DNA of 21,083 nt, from assembly GCA_041674625.1 (NCBI GenBank), contig JBAYVI010000044.1:1-21083 (forward strand), in the 5' to 3' direction. This DNA is from BRH-c32 sp041674625. GTDB taxonomy: Bacteria; Bacteroidota; Ignavibacteria; Ignavibacteriales; Melioribacteraceae. The notes beneath the pieces are model-generated. The model was not told the DNA's origin and searched no databases. It saw only the letters and a list, made by a program, of their open reading frames with translations. Below, piece by piece: positions 1 to 7,443 of the stretch; positions within the stretch are counted from its first letter, which is position 1; each line of letters opens with the position of its first letter. A program made the translations under genes and the position numbers.

Positions 1-303
1 ACAGATTGGCTCATCGTACTGCGAAATTTGATATCCTTTAGGAAGATCGGGATAAAAATAATTTTTACGGGCAAATGTAGAATATTCACGGATAGAACAA
101 TCAACCGCTAATCCCATCATAATTGCAAATTCAACTACTTTTTTATTTAGTACAGGCAATACTCCGGGATGTCCGAGGCATATAGGACAAATATTCGAAT
201 TAGGAGGATTCCCGAACTTTGTAGAACAGCTGCAAAATAATTTAGTTTTAGTTAATAATTGTGCGTGGATTTCTAATCCAATCACAGGTTCAAATTTTGT
301 CAT
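1..303 (-). CDS. gatB: Asp-tRNA(Asn)/Glu-tRNA(Gln) amidotransferase subunit B, N-terminal part
   Basis: This is the first 101 codons of GatB, read leftward and cut by the window edge. GatB is the subunit of the GatCAB complex that binds the misacylated tRNA and activates its carboxylate, so that GatA-derived ammonia can convert Glu-tRNA(Gln) or Asp-tRNA(Asn) to the amide. Visible family features are the opening VIGLEIHAQL, the cysteine quartet C24, C26, C39 and C42 (in CSC and CPICLGHPG), which resembles the zinc site of the family, and the YFYPDLPKGYQISQYDEPI block near the cut. The ATG (complement of 301-303) has no strong Shine-Dalgarno sequence. It starts 25 bases after the stop of the upstream lipoprotein on the same strand, so the two are probably cotranscribed. 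gatC is also in this window, at 15931-16227 on the other strand. The identification is very secure. Confidence 0.96.
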   Translation of the reverse strand, partial: MTKFEPVIGLEIHAQLLTKTKLFCSCSTKFGNPPNSNICPICLGHPGVLPVLNKKVVEFAIMMGLAVDCSIREYSTFARKNYFYPDLPKGYQISQYDEPIC

Positions 304-328
304 TTTAATTGTGGATTAATGAATGAAA

Positions 329-1477
329 TTAATTACCGCTTCCTTGATTATGGCAAACACCAACGAGACGGCTAATTACTTGTATATTTTGTGGTACTTT
401 TTGAATACCAATAAGCTCCCAATTACCAGATTCATAATTCTGGAACTCTATTTTATATTCAAAGCCTGACTCAAAGTATGTTAATTGTTTTTTTTGTTCG
501 GTTTCAGTTCTCTTCACAACAAGATTTCTTGTAAAAGAAACAGCGGAATTAAAACCAGTATAATTTTCAATGTGTTTTTTATTCTCATTATTACTTAATG
601 AAATGGTAAAGGGTTTTTTTACTATTGCCATTAAGTTAGTGCAATCCGCTATTGAAGTAGTTACAACAAGAGAATCTTGATAAGATTGGGCATCTATTCT
701 AATAGAATTATCAAACCAACCAATTACATAACCGAACTGAGAAATATCCGCTACCCATTGACGAGAAGAAGATTCAAATCGAATAGGAATTTCTTTCGTG
801 ATTGTGTTTGTAACAGGGTCCCAAATTCCGGCTTTCCAATTTCCAGCATGAAGTAAAGGAATATCATAAGGCATTCTTAAATAAAGTGGAGAATTAATAG
901 AAACATTGTTATCGGCTTCAATCAATACTTCACCAAAAATATATTTACCCATTTTATTAATAACGGGGATTCCTGCACCATAGAGCGGAGTAATTGAAAT
1001 ATTAGTATTACCTGAAAGTGAGCCTTGATTGATCAGTAAAGATAATCCTTCTTTATTTGTAATTGTATATGTAGCTGCAGAATTAATTGCTACCCCCGAA
1101 TATTTTTTAATCATACTTAAGAAAAGTAAAAATGATTTTCCATCTTTAGCATCTGGTATATTTATCTCTCTCGTAATCGGAATATAACCAGATTTTGAAA
1201 GAGAAACTGAAAACTTGCCTATCATAATCATGTTATAATCGAAATTGCCGGAGGAATCGGAGATAACTTCTATTCCATTAATCATTATTGAAACTCCAGG
1301 AATGCCAAAGCCTGTGTCCTCAGTAATAACCTTCCCAGAGATAAATTTAATATCGTTAATGGAATCAGAAACTGGTCCTGTTGGTTCAGCATCTTTTAAT
1401 TCACAACTATTAAATATCCCGATTGAGATGAATAGAAGGATACAAGAAAAACAAATACTATTTTTTGCATTTCTCAT
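329..1477 (-). CDS. Lipoprotein with carboxypeptidase-regulatory-like domain
   Basis: A 382-residue secreted lipoprotein of unknown role. Residues 5-24 form a hydrophobic signal sequence ending in FNSC with C25 as the lipidated cysteine; the Ser-Cys end is typical of this phylum, although N at -2 is not ideal. Residues about 46-110 look like a CarboxypepD_reg (transthyretin-like) fold: ISGKVITEDTGFGIPGVSI, then SDSSGNFDY, then a YIP-type strand. These domains usually occur in surface or periplasmic proteins. The remainder is beta-rich with no catalytic motif that I recognise, and ends in a short Gly/Ser/Asn tail. The ATG has a good Shine-Dalgarno GGAGGA on the minus strand about 7 bases upstream, which fixes the start. 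It precedes gatB on the same strand with a 25-base gap. Function unknown. Confidence 0.85.
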   Translation of the reverse strand: MRNAKNSICFSCILLFISIGIFNSCELKDAEPTGPVSDSINDIKFISGKVITEDTGFGIPGVSIMINGIEVISDSSGNFDYNMIMIGKFSVSLSKSGYIPITREINIPDAKDGKSFLLFLSMIKKYSGVAINSAATYTITNKEGLSLLINQGSLSGNTNISITPLYGAGIPVINKMGKYIFGEVLIEADNNVSINSPLYLRMPYDIPLLHAGNWKAGIWDPVTNTITKEIPIRFESSSRQWVADISQFGYVIGWFDNSIRIDAQSYQDSLVVTTSIADCTNLMAIVKKPFTISLSNNENKKHIENYTGFNSAVSFTRNLVVKRTETEQKKQLTYFESGFEYKIEFQNYESGNWELIGIQKVPQNIQVISRLVGVCHNQGSGN

Positions 1478-1509
1478 TTAATGATCCTCCGATTATAATA
1501 ATTAAATAT

Positions 1510-1548
1510 AATCATACTTTTAGATAACAAAAAGTATGATTTTTTTTT
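1510..1548. promoter_or_regulatory. 12-bp perfect inverted repeat plus T-run between divergent genes
   Basis: Positions 1510-1521 (AATCATACTTTT) are the exact reverse complement of 1530-1541, with an 8-base spacer, and eight T residues run from 1541 to 1548. Read rightward it has the shape of an intrinsic terminator, but the stem is AT-rich and no gene ends just upstream: it sits between a leftward and a rightward gene. It could therefore be an operator overlapping divergent promoters, or a leader hairpin/attenuator about 33 bases before the bshB1 start. A TATAAT hexamer at 1507-1512 (+) touches its left arm, but I see no convincing -35 for it. The repeat is directly visible; its role is inference. 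Confidence 0.5.
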
Positions 1549-1581
1549 AATTTAAGTATATGAAATAAATCAAAGGATAAA

Positions 1582-2313
1582 ATGAAATTAGATGTGATGA
1601 TATTTGCAGCGCATCCGGATGATGCCGAATTAGGAATGGGTGGAACGATTGCCAATTTAACTTCGGAAGGGAAGAAGGTTGGCGTGATTGATTTATCTGC
1701 TGGAGAATTAGGATCAAGAGGAAATGCAGAAACAAGAAAGAGAGAAGCTGAAGAAGCAACAAAGATTTTGAAATTAACCTATAGAGAAAATCTCGGATTA
1801 CCTGATGGTAATTTAAAACCAACTTTAGAATTTAGAAAACTAATTGTTTCTCTGATTAGGAAATACAAGCCTGAAATGATATTTGCACCTTATAATAATG
1901 ATAGGCATCCAGATCATATCGGAGTAAGTATGTTAGTAAAGGAAGCGATGTTTTTTTCTGGTGTTACTAAATACGAGTCTGATGATAATGGTGATTTGCA
2001 AGCAGCGTATAGACCAAAGAAACTTTTTTATTTTATGCAGACGTATGAATTTCCACCCACATTCATAATAGATATTAGCAAATCTTTTAAACAAAAGATG
2101 GATGCAGTTTACTCGTTCAATACACAGTTTCATAATCCGAATGTAAAGAATAGAGGACCGGAGACTTTTATAAGCAGTCCGGAATTTATAAAATTTTTGG
2201 AAGCGAGAGCAAAGTATTTCGGTTTCAAAATCGGGAAGGAATATGGAGAAGCATTTTACTGTGAAGAATTAATGGAGTATGATATAAATTATATGTTGAA
2301 GGGGGCGAAATGA
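1582..2313 (+). CDS. bshB1: Bacillithiol biosynthesis N-acetylglucosaminyl-malate deacetylase BshB1 (PIG-L family)
   Basis: A zinc-dependent deacetylase of 243 residues, close to the usual BshB1 length. BshB1 removes the acetyl group from GlcNAc-malate to give GlcN-malate, the second step of bacillithiol (low-molecular-weight thiol) synthesis in the cytosol. The PIG-L/LmbE signature AHPDD is at residues 10-14 (zinc ligands H11 and D14, catalytic D13) and HPDH at 109-112 (third ligand H112). GELGSRG at 41-47 and LPDG at 73-76 favour BshB1 over other PIG-L enzymes. The ATG is preceded by AAAGGA at a good distance. It overlaps the next gene by 4 bases (ATGA), so they are translationally coupled. 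bshA and bshC are not in the window. A deacetylase for another N-acetyl sugar cannot be fully excluded. Confidence 0.92.
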   Translation: MKLDVMIFAAHPDDAELGMGGTIANLTSEGKKVGVIDLSAGELGSRGNAETRKREAEEATKILKLTYRENLGLPDGNLKPTLEFRKLIVSLIRKYKPEMIFAPYNNDRHPDHIGVSMLVKEAMFFSGVTKYESDDNGDLQAAYRPKKLFYFMQTYEFPPTFIIDISKSFKQKMDAVYSFNTQFHNPNVKNRGPETFISSPEFIKFLEARAKYFGFKIGKEYGEAFYCEELMEYDINYMLKGAK

Positions 2314-3170
2314 AAATTGCTTTTCTTGGAACTGGTTTAATGGGAGAGCCATTAGCAGAAAAATTTATCGGTCATTCAAAGCAACTTTACATATACAATA
2401 GAACAAAAAGCAAAACTATTGAGCTAAAAGAGAAGGGAGCATTTGTAGCTGAAACTTCGGCAGAAGCTATTATAGAAAGTGATATTATTTTTACTATGGT
2501 TACGGATTATCCTGCTGTTTGTTCTTTACTTTTTTCAAATGGGTACAAATCATTTGAAGAAAAAACTGTAATACAAATGAGTACGATATCCCCAAGTGAA
2601 AGTGAACTTTTAGAAGAGCGAATAGAATCTTTTGGTGGTGAATATATTGAAGCACCGGTACTCGGAAGTATTCCGCAAATCAAAGACAGCTCATTAATGA
2701 TTTTATGTGGAGGCAAAGAAGAAGTAATTAATAATTGCAAGCCGGTACTTGAATTGATAGGTGATAATATTACTTATACTGGGAAGATAGGAAGTGCGGC
2801 AGCAATAAAATTAGCATTGAACCAATTTATTCCTTCTCTTGCGGCAATATTTTCTGCAAGTTATTCATATCTCATAAAGAATAATATTAATACAGTACCA
2901 TTCATAAATATACTTAAACAGAGTGCATTATATGCCCCTACTTATGACAAAAAAATTAGCAATTACGATGCAAGAAATTATGATAATCCGAATTTCCCAC
3001 TTAAACACATGTTGAAAGATATTAATCTGATAGAAGCACAATTTAAAGAAGCAAAAGTAAATACCCTAATTATCGAGGCTGTAAAAGAGGTTTTAGTAAA
3101 TGCAATTAGAGAAAACCTTGGCGATAAGGATTATTCTGCACTTTATGAGATAATTAATCCCAAGAAATAA
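2310..3170 (+). CDS. NAD(P)-dependent beta-hydroxyacid dehydrogenase
   Basis: A 286-residue cytosolic oxidoreductase of the 3-hydroxyisobutyrate / 6-phosphogluconate dehydrogenase superfamily. The Rossmann loop GTGLMG is at 7-12. NRT at 30-32 after the second strand suggests a preference for NADPH, as in glyoxylate/succinic-semialdehyde reductases. STISP is at 91-95. The substrate loop reads APVLGS at 115-120 where most relatives have APVSGG. The catalytic Lys is K167, with N171 one turn later, in the GxxxxxKLxxN motif. The exact substrate (glyoxylate, succinic semialdehyde, tartronate semialdehyde or other) cannot be read from sequence. The start codon overlaps the bshB1 stop by 4 bases, which argues for coordinated expression with thiol synthesis or redox balance. 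The family call is secure; the substrate is unknown. Confidence 0.88.
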   Translation: MKIAFLGTGLMGEPLAEKFIGHSKQLYIYNRTKSKTIELKEKGAFVAETSAEAIIESDIIFTMVTDYPAVCSLLFSNGYKSFEEKTVIQMSTISPSESELLEERIESFGGEYIEAPVLGSIPQIKDSSLMILCGGKEEVINNCKPVLELIGDNITYTGKIGSAAAIKLALNQFIPSLAAIFSASYSYLIKNNINTVPFINILKQSALYAPTYDKKISNYDARNYDNPNFPLKHMLKDINLIEAQFKEAKVNTLIIEAVKEVLVNAIRENLGDKDYSALYEIINPKK

Positions 3171-3197
3171 TCTGAAGACATTTTCAATGGAGGAAGT

Positions 3198-4670
3198 ATG
3201 GAGAAGCGTTCTGTTCAGTATGGAATAATTTCTTTTTCTGCTATATCCTTTTATTTAGTCCTATTTTTAGTTGATTTCGGACCTGGCAAATTCAATGCTG
3301 AAATAGTAGCTGCTACAACTATATGCATGGCGGTACTATGGATGACAGAAGTAATTCCATTATCAGCAACGTCATTAATTCCTTTAATTATTTTTCCCCT
3401 TTTCGGAGTTTTAGAAGCAAATACCATTTCACAATCATATATAAATTCCACAATATTTTTATTTGTTGGAGGGTTTATAATTGCATTAGCAATGGAGAAA
3501 TGGAATCTTCATAAAAGGGTAGCATTGACTGTAATACTTTGGTTTGGTTCTACACCGTCAGGAGTCGTGCTTGGATTTATGATTGCCACTGCTTTTATAT
3601 CAATGTGGATTTCTAATACAGCCACTGCCTTAATGGTACTTCCAATTGGCTTGGCAATTATGCATAAATTGGAAGAAGAATATGGAAAGGAGGAAATGCT
3701 TCCATTTTCTAAAGCATTAATGTTGGGGATTGCATTCGCTTGCACCGTTGGTGGAATAGCAACATTAATAGGAACACCACCCAATTTAGTGTTCTTAAGA
3801 GTATATTCAATTAGTTTTCCTGATAAGCCACCAATTCTATTTGGGCAGTGGATTATAATAGCATTCCCTATAAGTGTAGTGTTATTAATAGTTTTTTGGT
3901 ATTTAATTGCTAAGGTTTTTTATCCAGTTCGAAAAGGATTTTTATTTGATCCAAAAATCTTGAAGAAAGAAAAGGAATCGCTAGGGAAAACTACCTATGA
4001 AGAAAAGGTAGTTATGACAGTTTTCGTGCTTACCTCTTTATTATGGATATTCAGAGTAGAATTAGATTTAGGATTTATAAAAATTCCCGGTTGGTCAAAA
4101 TTACTTCCCCATTATAAATTTTTAGATGATGGTACGGTAGCAATAATGATGGCGTTTCTGCTTTTTATTCTTCCGGCAAAATCCGATAAATCCAAAAAGG
4201 GATACATAATAGATAATGATGTGATAAAAAAAGTTCCTTGGGATATAATATTATTATTCGGTGGTGGATTTGCCATTGCCGAAGGATTTATAAAAAGCGG
4301 ACTTTCTGAAATAATTGGAAAACAATTTATCGCTTTGAATGGATTTCCATTGATAATAATAATTGGTGCAATCTGCTTAGTTATAACATTTCTTTCTGAA
4401 GTAACATCAAATACAGCTACTGCACAGATTGCTCTACCAGTATTAGCATCACTTGCGGTACAGATAAATACAGACCCTTTATTGATAATGATTCCGGCAA
4501 CAATTGCAGCTTCTATGGGATTTATGCTGCCGATTTCCACCCCGCCTAATGCTATTGTATTTAGTAGTGAGAGATTGAAAATTATCGATATGGTAAAACC
4601 TGGAATATTCTTGGATTTTATTTGCATTGTTGTAATAACTGTCTTATCATACATACTATTAACCTTATGA
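3198..4670 (+). CDS. DASS/SLC13-family sodium:anion (dicarboxylate or sulfate) symporter
   Basis: A 490-residue polytopic inner-membrane transporter with hydrophobic segments along its whole length and a hydrophilic loop at about 250-270. Both hallmark repeats of the divalent-anion:sodium symporter family are intact. The first half has SNT at 139-141 (in ISNTATALMVLP) with GTPPN at 192-196; the second half has SNT at 404-406 (in TSNTATAQIALP) with STPPN at 447-451. These are the substrate/sodium-binding tips and helix hairpins known from VcINDY. Family members carry succinate, malate, fumarate, citrate or sulfate, and the sequence does not decide which. GGAGG lies just upstream of the ATG with rather short spacing. 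It sits 27 bases after the dehydrogenase and is probably part of the bshB1 operon. Confidence 0.92.
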   Translation: MEKRSVQYGIISFSAISFYLVLFLVDFGPGKFNAEIVAATTICMAVLWMTEVIPLSATSLIPLIIFPLFGVLEANTISQSYINSTIFLFVGGFIIALAMEKWNLHKRVALTVILWFGSTPSGVVLGFMIATAFISMWISNTATALMVLPIGLAIMHKLEEEYGKEEMLPFSKALMLGIAFACTVGGIATLIGTPPNLVFLRVYSISFPDKPPILFGQWIIIAFPISVVLLIVFWYLIAKVFYPVRKGFLFDPKILKKEKESLGKTTYEEKVVMTVFVLTSLLWIFRVELDLGFIKIPGWSKLLPHYKFLDDGTVAIMMAFLLFILPAKSDKSKKGYIIDNDVIKKVPWDIILLFGGGFAIAEGFIKSGLSEIIGKQFIALNGFPLIIIIGAICLVITFLSEVTSNTATAQIALPVLASLAVQINTDPLLIMIPATIAASMGFMLPISTPPNAIVFSSERLKIIDMVKPGIFLDFICIVVITVLSYILLTL

Positions 4671-4722
4671 ATCGATTAATGAAAATAATCATCTTATTTA
4701 TAAATTAGAAAAGGAGAATGAT

Positions 4723-5109
4723 ATGTCATATTATAATAACAAAGTGCTAAATATAGAGTTTGGAGAGGCAATCACAAAAATCGAAGTGGAACTAAAGAAA
4801 GAGGGATTCGGTATTCTTACACAAATTGATGTGAAAGAAACACTTAAGAAAAAACTCGATGTTGATTTTAGAAAGTATAAAATATTGGGAGCTTGTAACC
4901 CACCATCTGCGTATAAAGTTTTACAAGTTGAAGAGAACATAGGAGTATTACTTCCATGCAATATAGTAGTACAAGAAAAAGAAGAAGGGAAAGTTTCAGT
5001 AAGTATCGTTAATCCGATGGAATCGATGCAGAATGTAAATAATCCAATGCTTGCAGATACAGCGGCAGAAATAACAAAAAAATTAAATAATGTTTTGAAT
5101 AACTTATAA
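4723..5109 (+). CDS. DUF302 family protein
   Basis: A 128-residue soluble protein matching the DUF302 fold along its whole length, with no signal peptide or membrane segment. The conserved core is LGACNPPSAY (C58) followed by IGVLLPCNIVV (C79), the two cysteine-containing strands typical of the family. The biochemical function of DUF302 is not established. Because it is the last gene of a unit that starts with a bacillithiol-pathway enzyme, a role linked to thiols or metals is conceivable, but that is speculation. AAGGAGA gives a good ribosome-binding site 6-7 bases before the ATG. A strong terminator follows 19 bases after the stop, marking the end of the transcript. Confidence 0.88.
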   Translation: MSYYNNKVLNIEFGEAITKIEVELKKEGFGILTQIDVKETLKKKLDVDFRKYKILGACNPPSAYKVLQVEENIGVLLPCNIVVQEKEEGKVSVSIVNPMESMQNVNNPMLADTAAEITKKLNNVLNNL

Positions 5110-5128
5110 AACAAAAAAGATTAATTGC

Positions 5129-5164
5129 CCCCGATTTTGTGTATTTTCAAAGTCGGGGTTTTTT
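5129..5164 (+). terminator. Rho-independent terminator ending the bshB1 operon
   Basis: A stem of 10 pairs forms between 5129-5138 (CCCCGATTTT) and 5149-5158 (AAAGTCGGGG), with one G-U pair and a 10-base loop, and is followed directly by six T residues (5159-5164). The base of the stem is GC-rich in an otherwise AT-rich region. It lies 19 bases after the DUF302 stop. The T-run ends only 18 bases before the rlmI-like start codon, so no complete promoter fits between them. Confidence 0.88.
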
Positions 5165-5182
5165 ATTTTAAATGAGGCAGGC

Positions 5183-6358
5183 ATGGCAAAGATAATATTA
5201 AAGAAGAATGAAGATAGAAGAGTTATAAAAGGACATCAGTGGATATTCAGTAACGAAATTCATTTAATCGAAGAATGTCCGGAAAATGGTAGTATTGTGG
5301 ATGTGCATGATAGTAAGAATAAAATTCTTGGTTCGGGATTTTATAATAAGAATTCGCTTATTTCAGTAAGAATGCTAAGTAGAAAAAAAGTGGAAAATCT
5401 GGCAGAATTATTTAAGGAAAGGATATTAGCGGCATATGAATTAAGAAAGACCTGTTTATCAAGAAGAGAATCATATAGATTGATTTTTAGCGAAAGCGAT
5501 TTTCTGCCGGGATTAATAATAGATAAATATAATGATACTTATGTGTTGCAAGTCTATTCATATGGAATGGAAAAGAATATTGAACTTATAATCGATGTGC
5601 TTAAGAATGAATTGAATGCCAAAAATATTTTCTCAAAAAACGAAGAATATTTTAGATTACTTGAAGGACTTCCGATAGAAGATAAAATTTATTTAGGTGA
5701 AATTTCAGATGAAATAATATCTGAAAATGAAATTAAATACACTATCAATTTTTCAAGAGGTCATAAAACAGGTTTTTATTTTGACCAATCTGATAATAGG
5801 CAGTTTCTTTCTAAATTAGTATCTGGTAAAACTATGTTAGATTGTTTTTGCAATTCAGGTGGTTTTGGATTAAATGCAATCAAAGGCAATGTGGCATCAG
5901 TAAATTTCATTGATTCATCAGATACAGAAATTGAAAACACTAAAAAGAATATTTCACTCAATGAATTCTCGGGAGAAAATGAATTTGTTGTAGGTGATGT
6001 CTTTGAACATTTAGAAAAGTATAAGGCAGATGGAAGAAAATTTGATATTGTAAATCTTGATCCACCTGCATTTGCTAAAAACAAGAAGAATTTGCTTAGT
6101 GCAATCGCGGGTTATGAAAAATTGAATAAACTTGGAATGGAAGTTTTATCTAATGGGGGATTATTAGCAACTTCTTCTTGTTCATTCCATTTAAAGAAGA
6201 AAGAATTTTTGGAAGCAGTTCAGAATGCAGCAAAAAAAGCAAGAAAAGAGATTAAATTAGTTTATTTCAACACAGCTTCGATGGATCATCCGATTCTATC
6301 TGAGATGAATGAAACGACGTATCTTAAGTTCGCGCTCTTTTTTGTAAAAGATTTATAG
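5183..6358 (+). CDS. rlmI: Class I rRNA (cytosine-C5) methyltransferase, RlmI-like
   Basis: A 391-residue cytosolic SAM-dependent methyltransferase, close to the 396 residues of E. coli RlmI, which makes m5C1962 in 23S rRNA. Residues 1-75 form the PUA RNA-binding domain (RRVIKGHQWIFSNEI). A central EEHD-like region follows, with LPGLIIDKY at 108-116. The Rossmann methyltransferase domain has GHKTGFYFDQ at 193-202, the SAM-binding motif LDCFCNSGGFG at 219-229, DPPAFAK at 293-299 and SCSFH at 332-336. All key blocks are present. GAGG about 5 bases before the ATG is the ribosome-binding site. The gene stands alone: a terminator precedes it by 18 bases and a 100-base gap follows. Its natural target could differ from C1962, but an rRNA target is likely. 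Confidence 0.88.
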   Translation: MAKIILKKNEDRRVIKGHQWIFSNEIHLIEECPENGSIVDVHDSKNKILGSGFYNKNSLISVRMLSRKKVENLAELFKERILAAYELRKTCLSRRESYRLIFSESDFLPGLIIDKYNDTYVLQVYSYGMEKNIELIIDVLKNELNAKNIFSKNEEYFRLLEGLPIEDKIYLGEISDEIISENEIKYTINFSRGHKTGFYFDQSDNRQFLSKLVSGKTMLDCFCNSGGFGLNAIKGNVASVNFIDSSDTEIENTKKNISLNEFSGENEFVVGDVFEHLEKYKADGRKFDIVNLDPPAFAKNKKNLLSAIAGYEKLNKLGMEVLSNGGLLATSSCSFHLKKKEFLEAVQNAAKKARKEIKLVYFNTASMDHPILSEMNETTYLKFALFFVKDL

Positions 6359-6445
6359 ATTTTTTTTGATTTTTTAAAGATTTTCAAGAATTTAGAGAAA
6401 CTTTTAAAATTTCGTTTTGTAAAAATTAGGTGCGAACTCAAAATT

Positions 6446-6461
6446 AGGAGGAAAAAATTTG
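6446..6461 (+). promoter_or_regulatory. Ribosome-binding site fixing a TTG start for moxR
   Basis: AGGAGG at 6446-6451 is followed by a 7-base spacer and TTG at 6459-6461. There is no ATG at a suitable distance in this frame; the next in-frame Met is 33 codons on, inside the conserved AAA+ region. This strong site is the reason for accepting a TTG start. Confidence 0.75.
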
Positions 6462-7442
6462 GATATTACTGTTCTAAACGAACGGATTAGAAAAGAAAGC
6501 GAGTTTATAGACGTTCTATTCCATGAAATCAGTAAAGCAATTGTTGGTCAAAAAAATATGGTCGAGAAGTTGGTTGTCGGACTTCTTTCAAACGGGCACG
6601 TTTTATTAGAAGGTGTACCCGGACTAGCAAAGACCTTAGCAATCAAATCACTCTCATCGGTAATGAAAGCGAATTTTCAGAGGATACAGTTTACCCCTGA
6701 TCTTTTGCCTGCAGATTTATTAGGTACTTTGATATATAATCAGAAAGATGGAAATTTTTCGATTAAAAAAGGGCCAATCTTCTCTAATTTTATATTAGCT
6801 GATGAAATTAACCGTGCCCCTGCGAAAGTTCAAAGTGCACTTCTTGAAGCAATGCAAGAACGCCAAGTAACAATAAGTGATACAACATTCAAATTAGAAG
6901 AACCATTCTTAGTATTAGCGACTCAAAATCCGATTGAGCAAGAGGGGACATATCCATTGCCTGAAGCGCAAGTAGATCGTTTTATGCTTAAGATTAAGAT
7001 TACATATCCAACCAAAGAGGAAGAATTAAAAATTATGCGAATGTACACAAGTGATATTTCGGATAATATAAATGCAGTAGTTACAAAAGAAGATATTCTT
7101 CGTGCACGTCAAGTAGTAAAAGATATTTATATAGATGAAAAAGTTGAGAAATACATTCTTGATATTGTTTTTGCAACACGTAACCCGGCAGAATATGGAT
7201 TAAGCGAATTAACCGATTTAATTAGTTATGGAGCATCGCCAAGAGCAACACTTAATTTGGCGAATGGTGCAAAATCAATGGCGTTCATTAAGAGACGCGG
7301 GTATGTAGTTCCGGAAGATGTAAGAAGTATTTGTGCGGATGTAATGAGACACAGAATTGCGGTAACTTATGAAGCAGAAGCACAAGAGATTAATTCGGAT
7401 AATATTATTCAGCAGATATTAAATAAAGTAGAAGTGCCATAA
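6459..7442 (+). CDS. moxR: MoxR-family AAA+ ATPase of the Bat cluster
   Basis: A 327-residue cytosolic AAA+ ATPase. MoxR proteins act as chaperone-like motors that assemble or activate partner proteins with von Willebrand A domains, here presumably the DUF58/BatA/BatB proteins encoded next to it. Walker A is GVPGLAKT at 52-59 and Walker B is ILADE at 112-116, continuing into the family signature EINRAPAKVQSALLEAMQE. Sensor 1 is in ATQNPIEQEGTYPLPEAQ with N157, and DRFMLK at 173-178 is the arginine-finger region. Translation starts at TTG, supported by AGGAGG. It opens an eight-gene run with spacings from -17 to +1 bases, so it is probably the first gene of one long transcript. A 100-base AT-rich gap precedes it, in which I could not pick out a convincing promoter. 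Confidence 0.95.
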   Translation: MDITVLNERIRKESEFIDVLFHEISKAIVGQKNMVEKLVVGLLSNGHVLLEGVPGLAKTLAIKSLSSVMKANFQRIQFTPDLLPADLLGTLIYNQKDGNFSIKKGPIFSNFILADEINRAPAKVQSALLEAMQERQVTISDTTFKLEEPFLVLATQNPIEQEGTYPLPEAQVDRFMLKIKITYPTKEEELKIMRMYTSDISDNINAVVTKEDILRARQVVKDIYIDEKVEKYILDIVFATRNPAEYGLSELTDLISYGASPRATLNLANGAKSMAFIKRRGYVVPEDVRSICADVMRHRIAVTYEAEAQEINSDNIIQQILNKVEVP

Positions 7443-7443
7443 A

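Noticed and set aside
1245..1481. Plus-strand frame opposite the start of the lipoprotein gene
   Set aside because: No ribosome-binding site and no recognisable protein; the minus strand encodes a signal peptide, lipobox and regulatory domain here.
4112..4654. 180-codon open frame on the minus strand
   Set aside because: It lies wholly inside the SLC13 transporter gene in another frame. The plus-strand protein has all family motifs, and the antisense product matches nothing.
4731..5114. 127-codon minus-strand frame opposite DUF302
   Set aside because: DUF302 on the plus strand has a good ribosome-binding site and family motifs; the opposite frame has neither.
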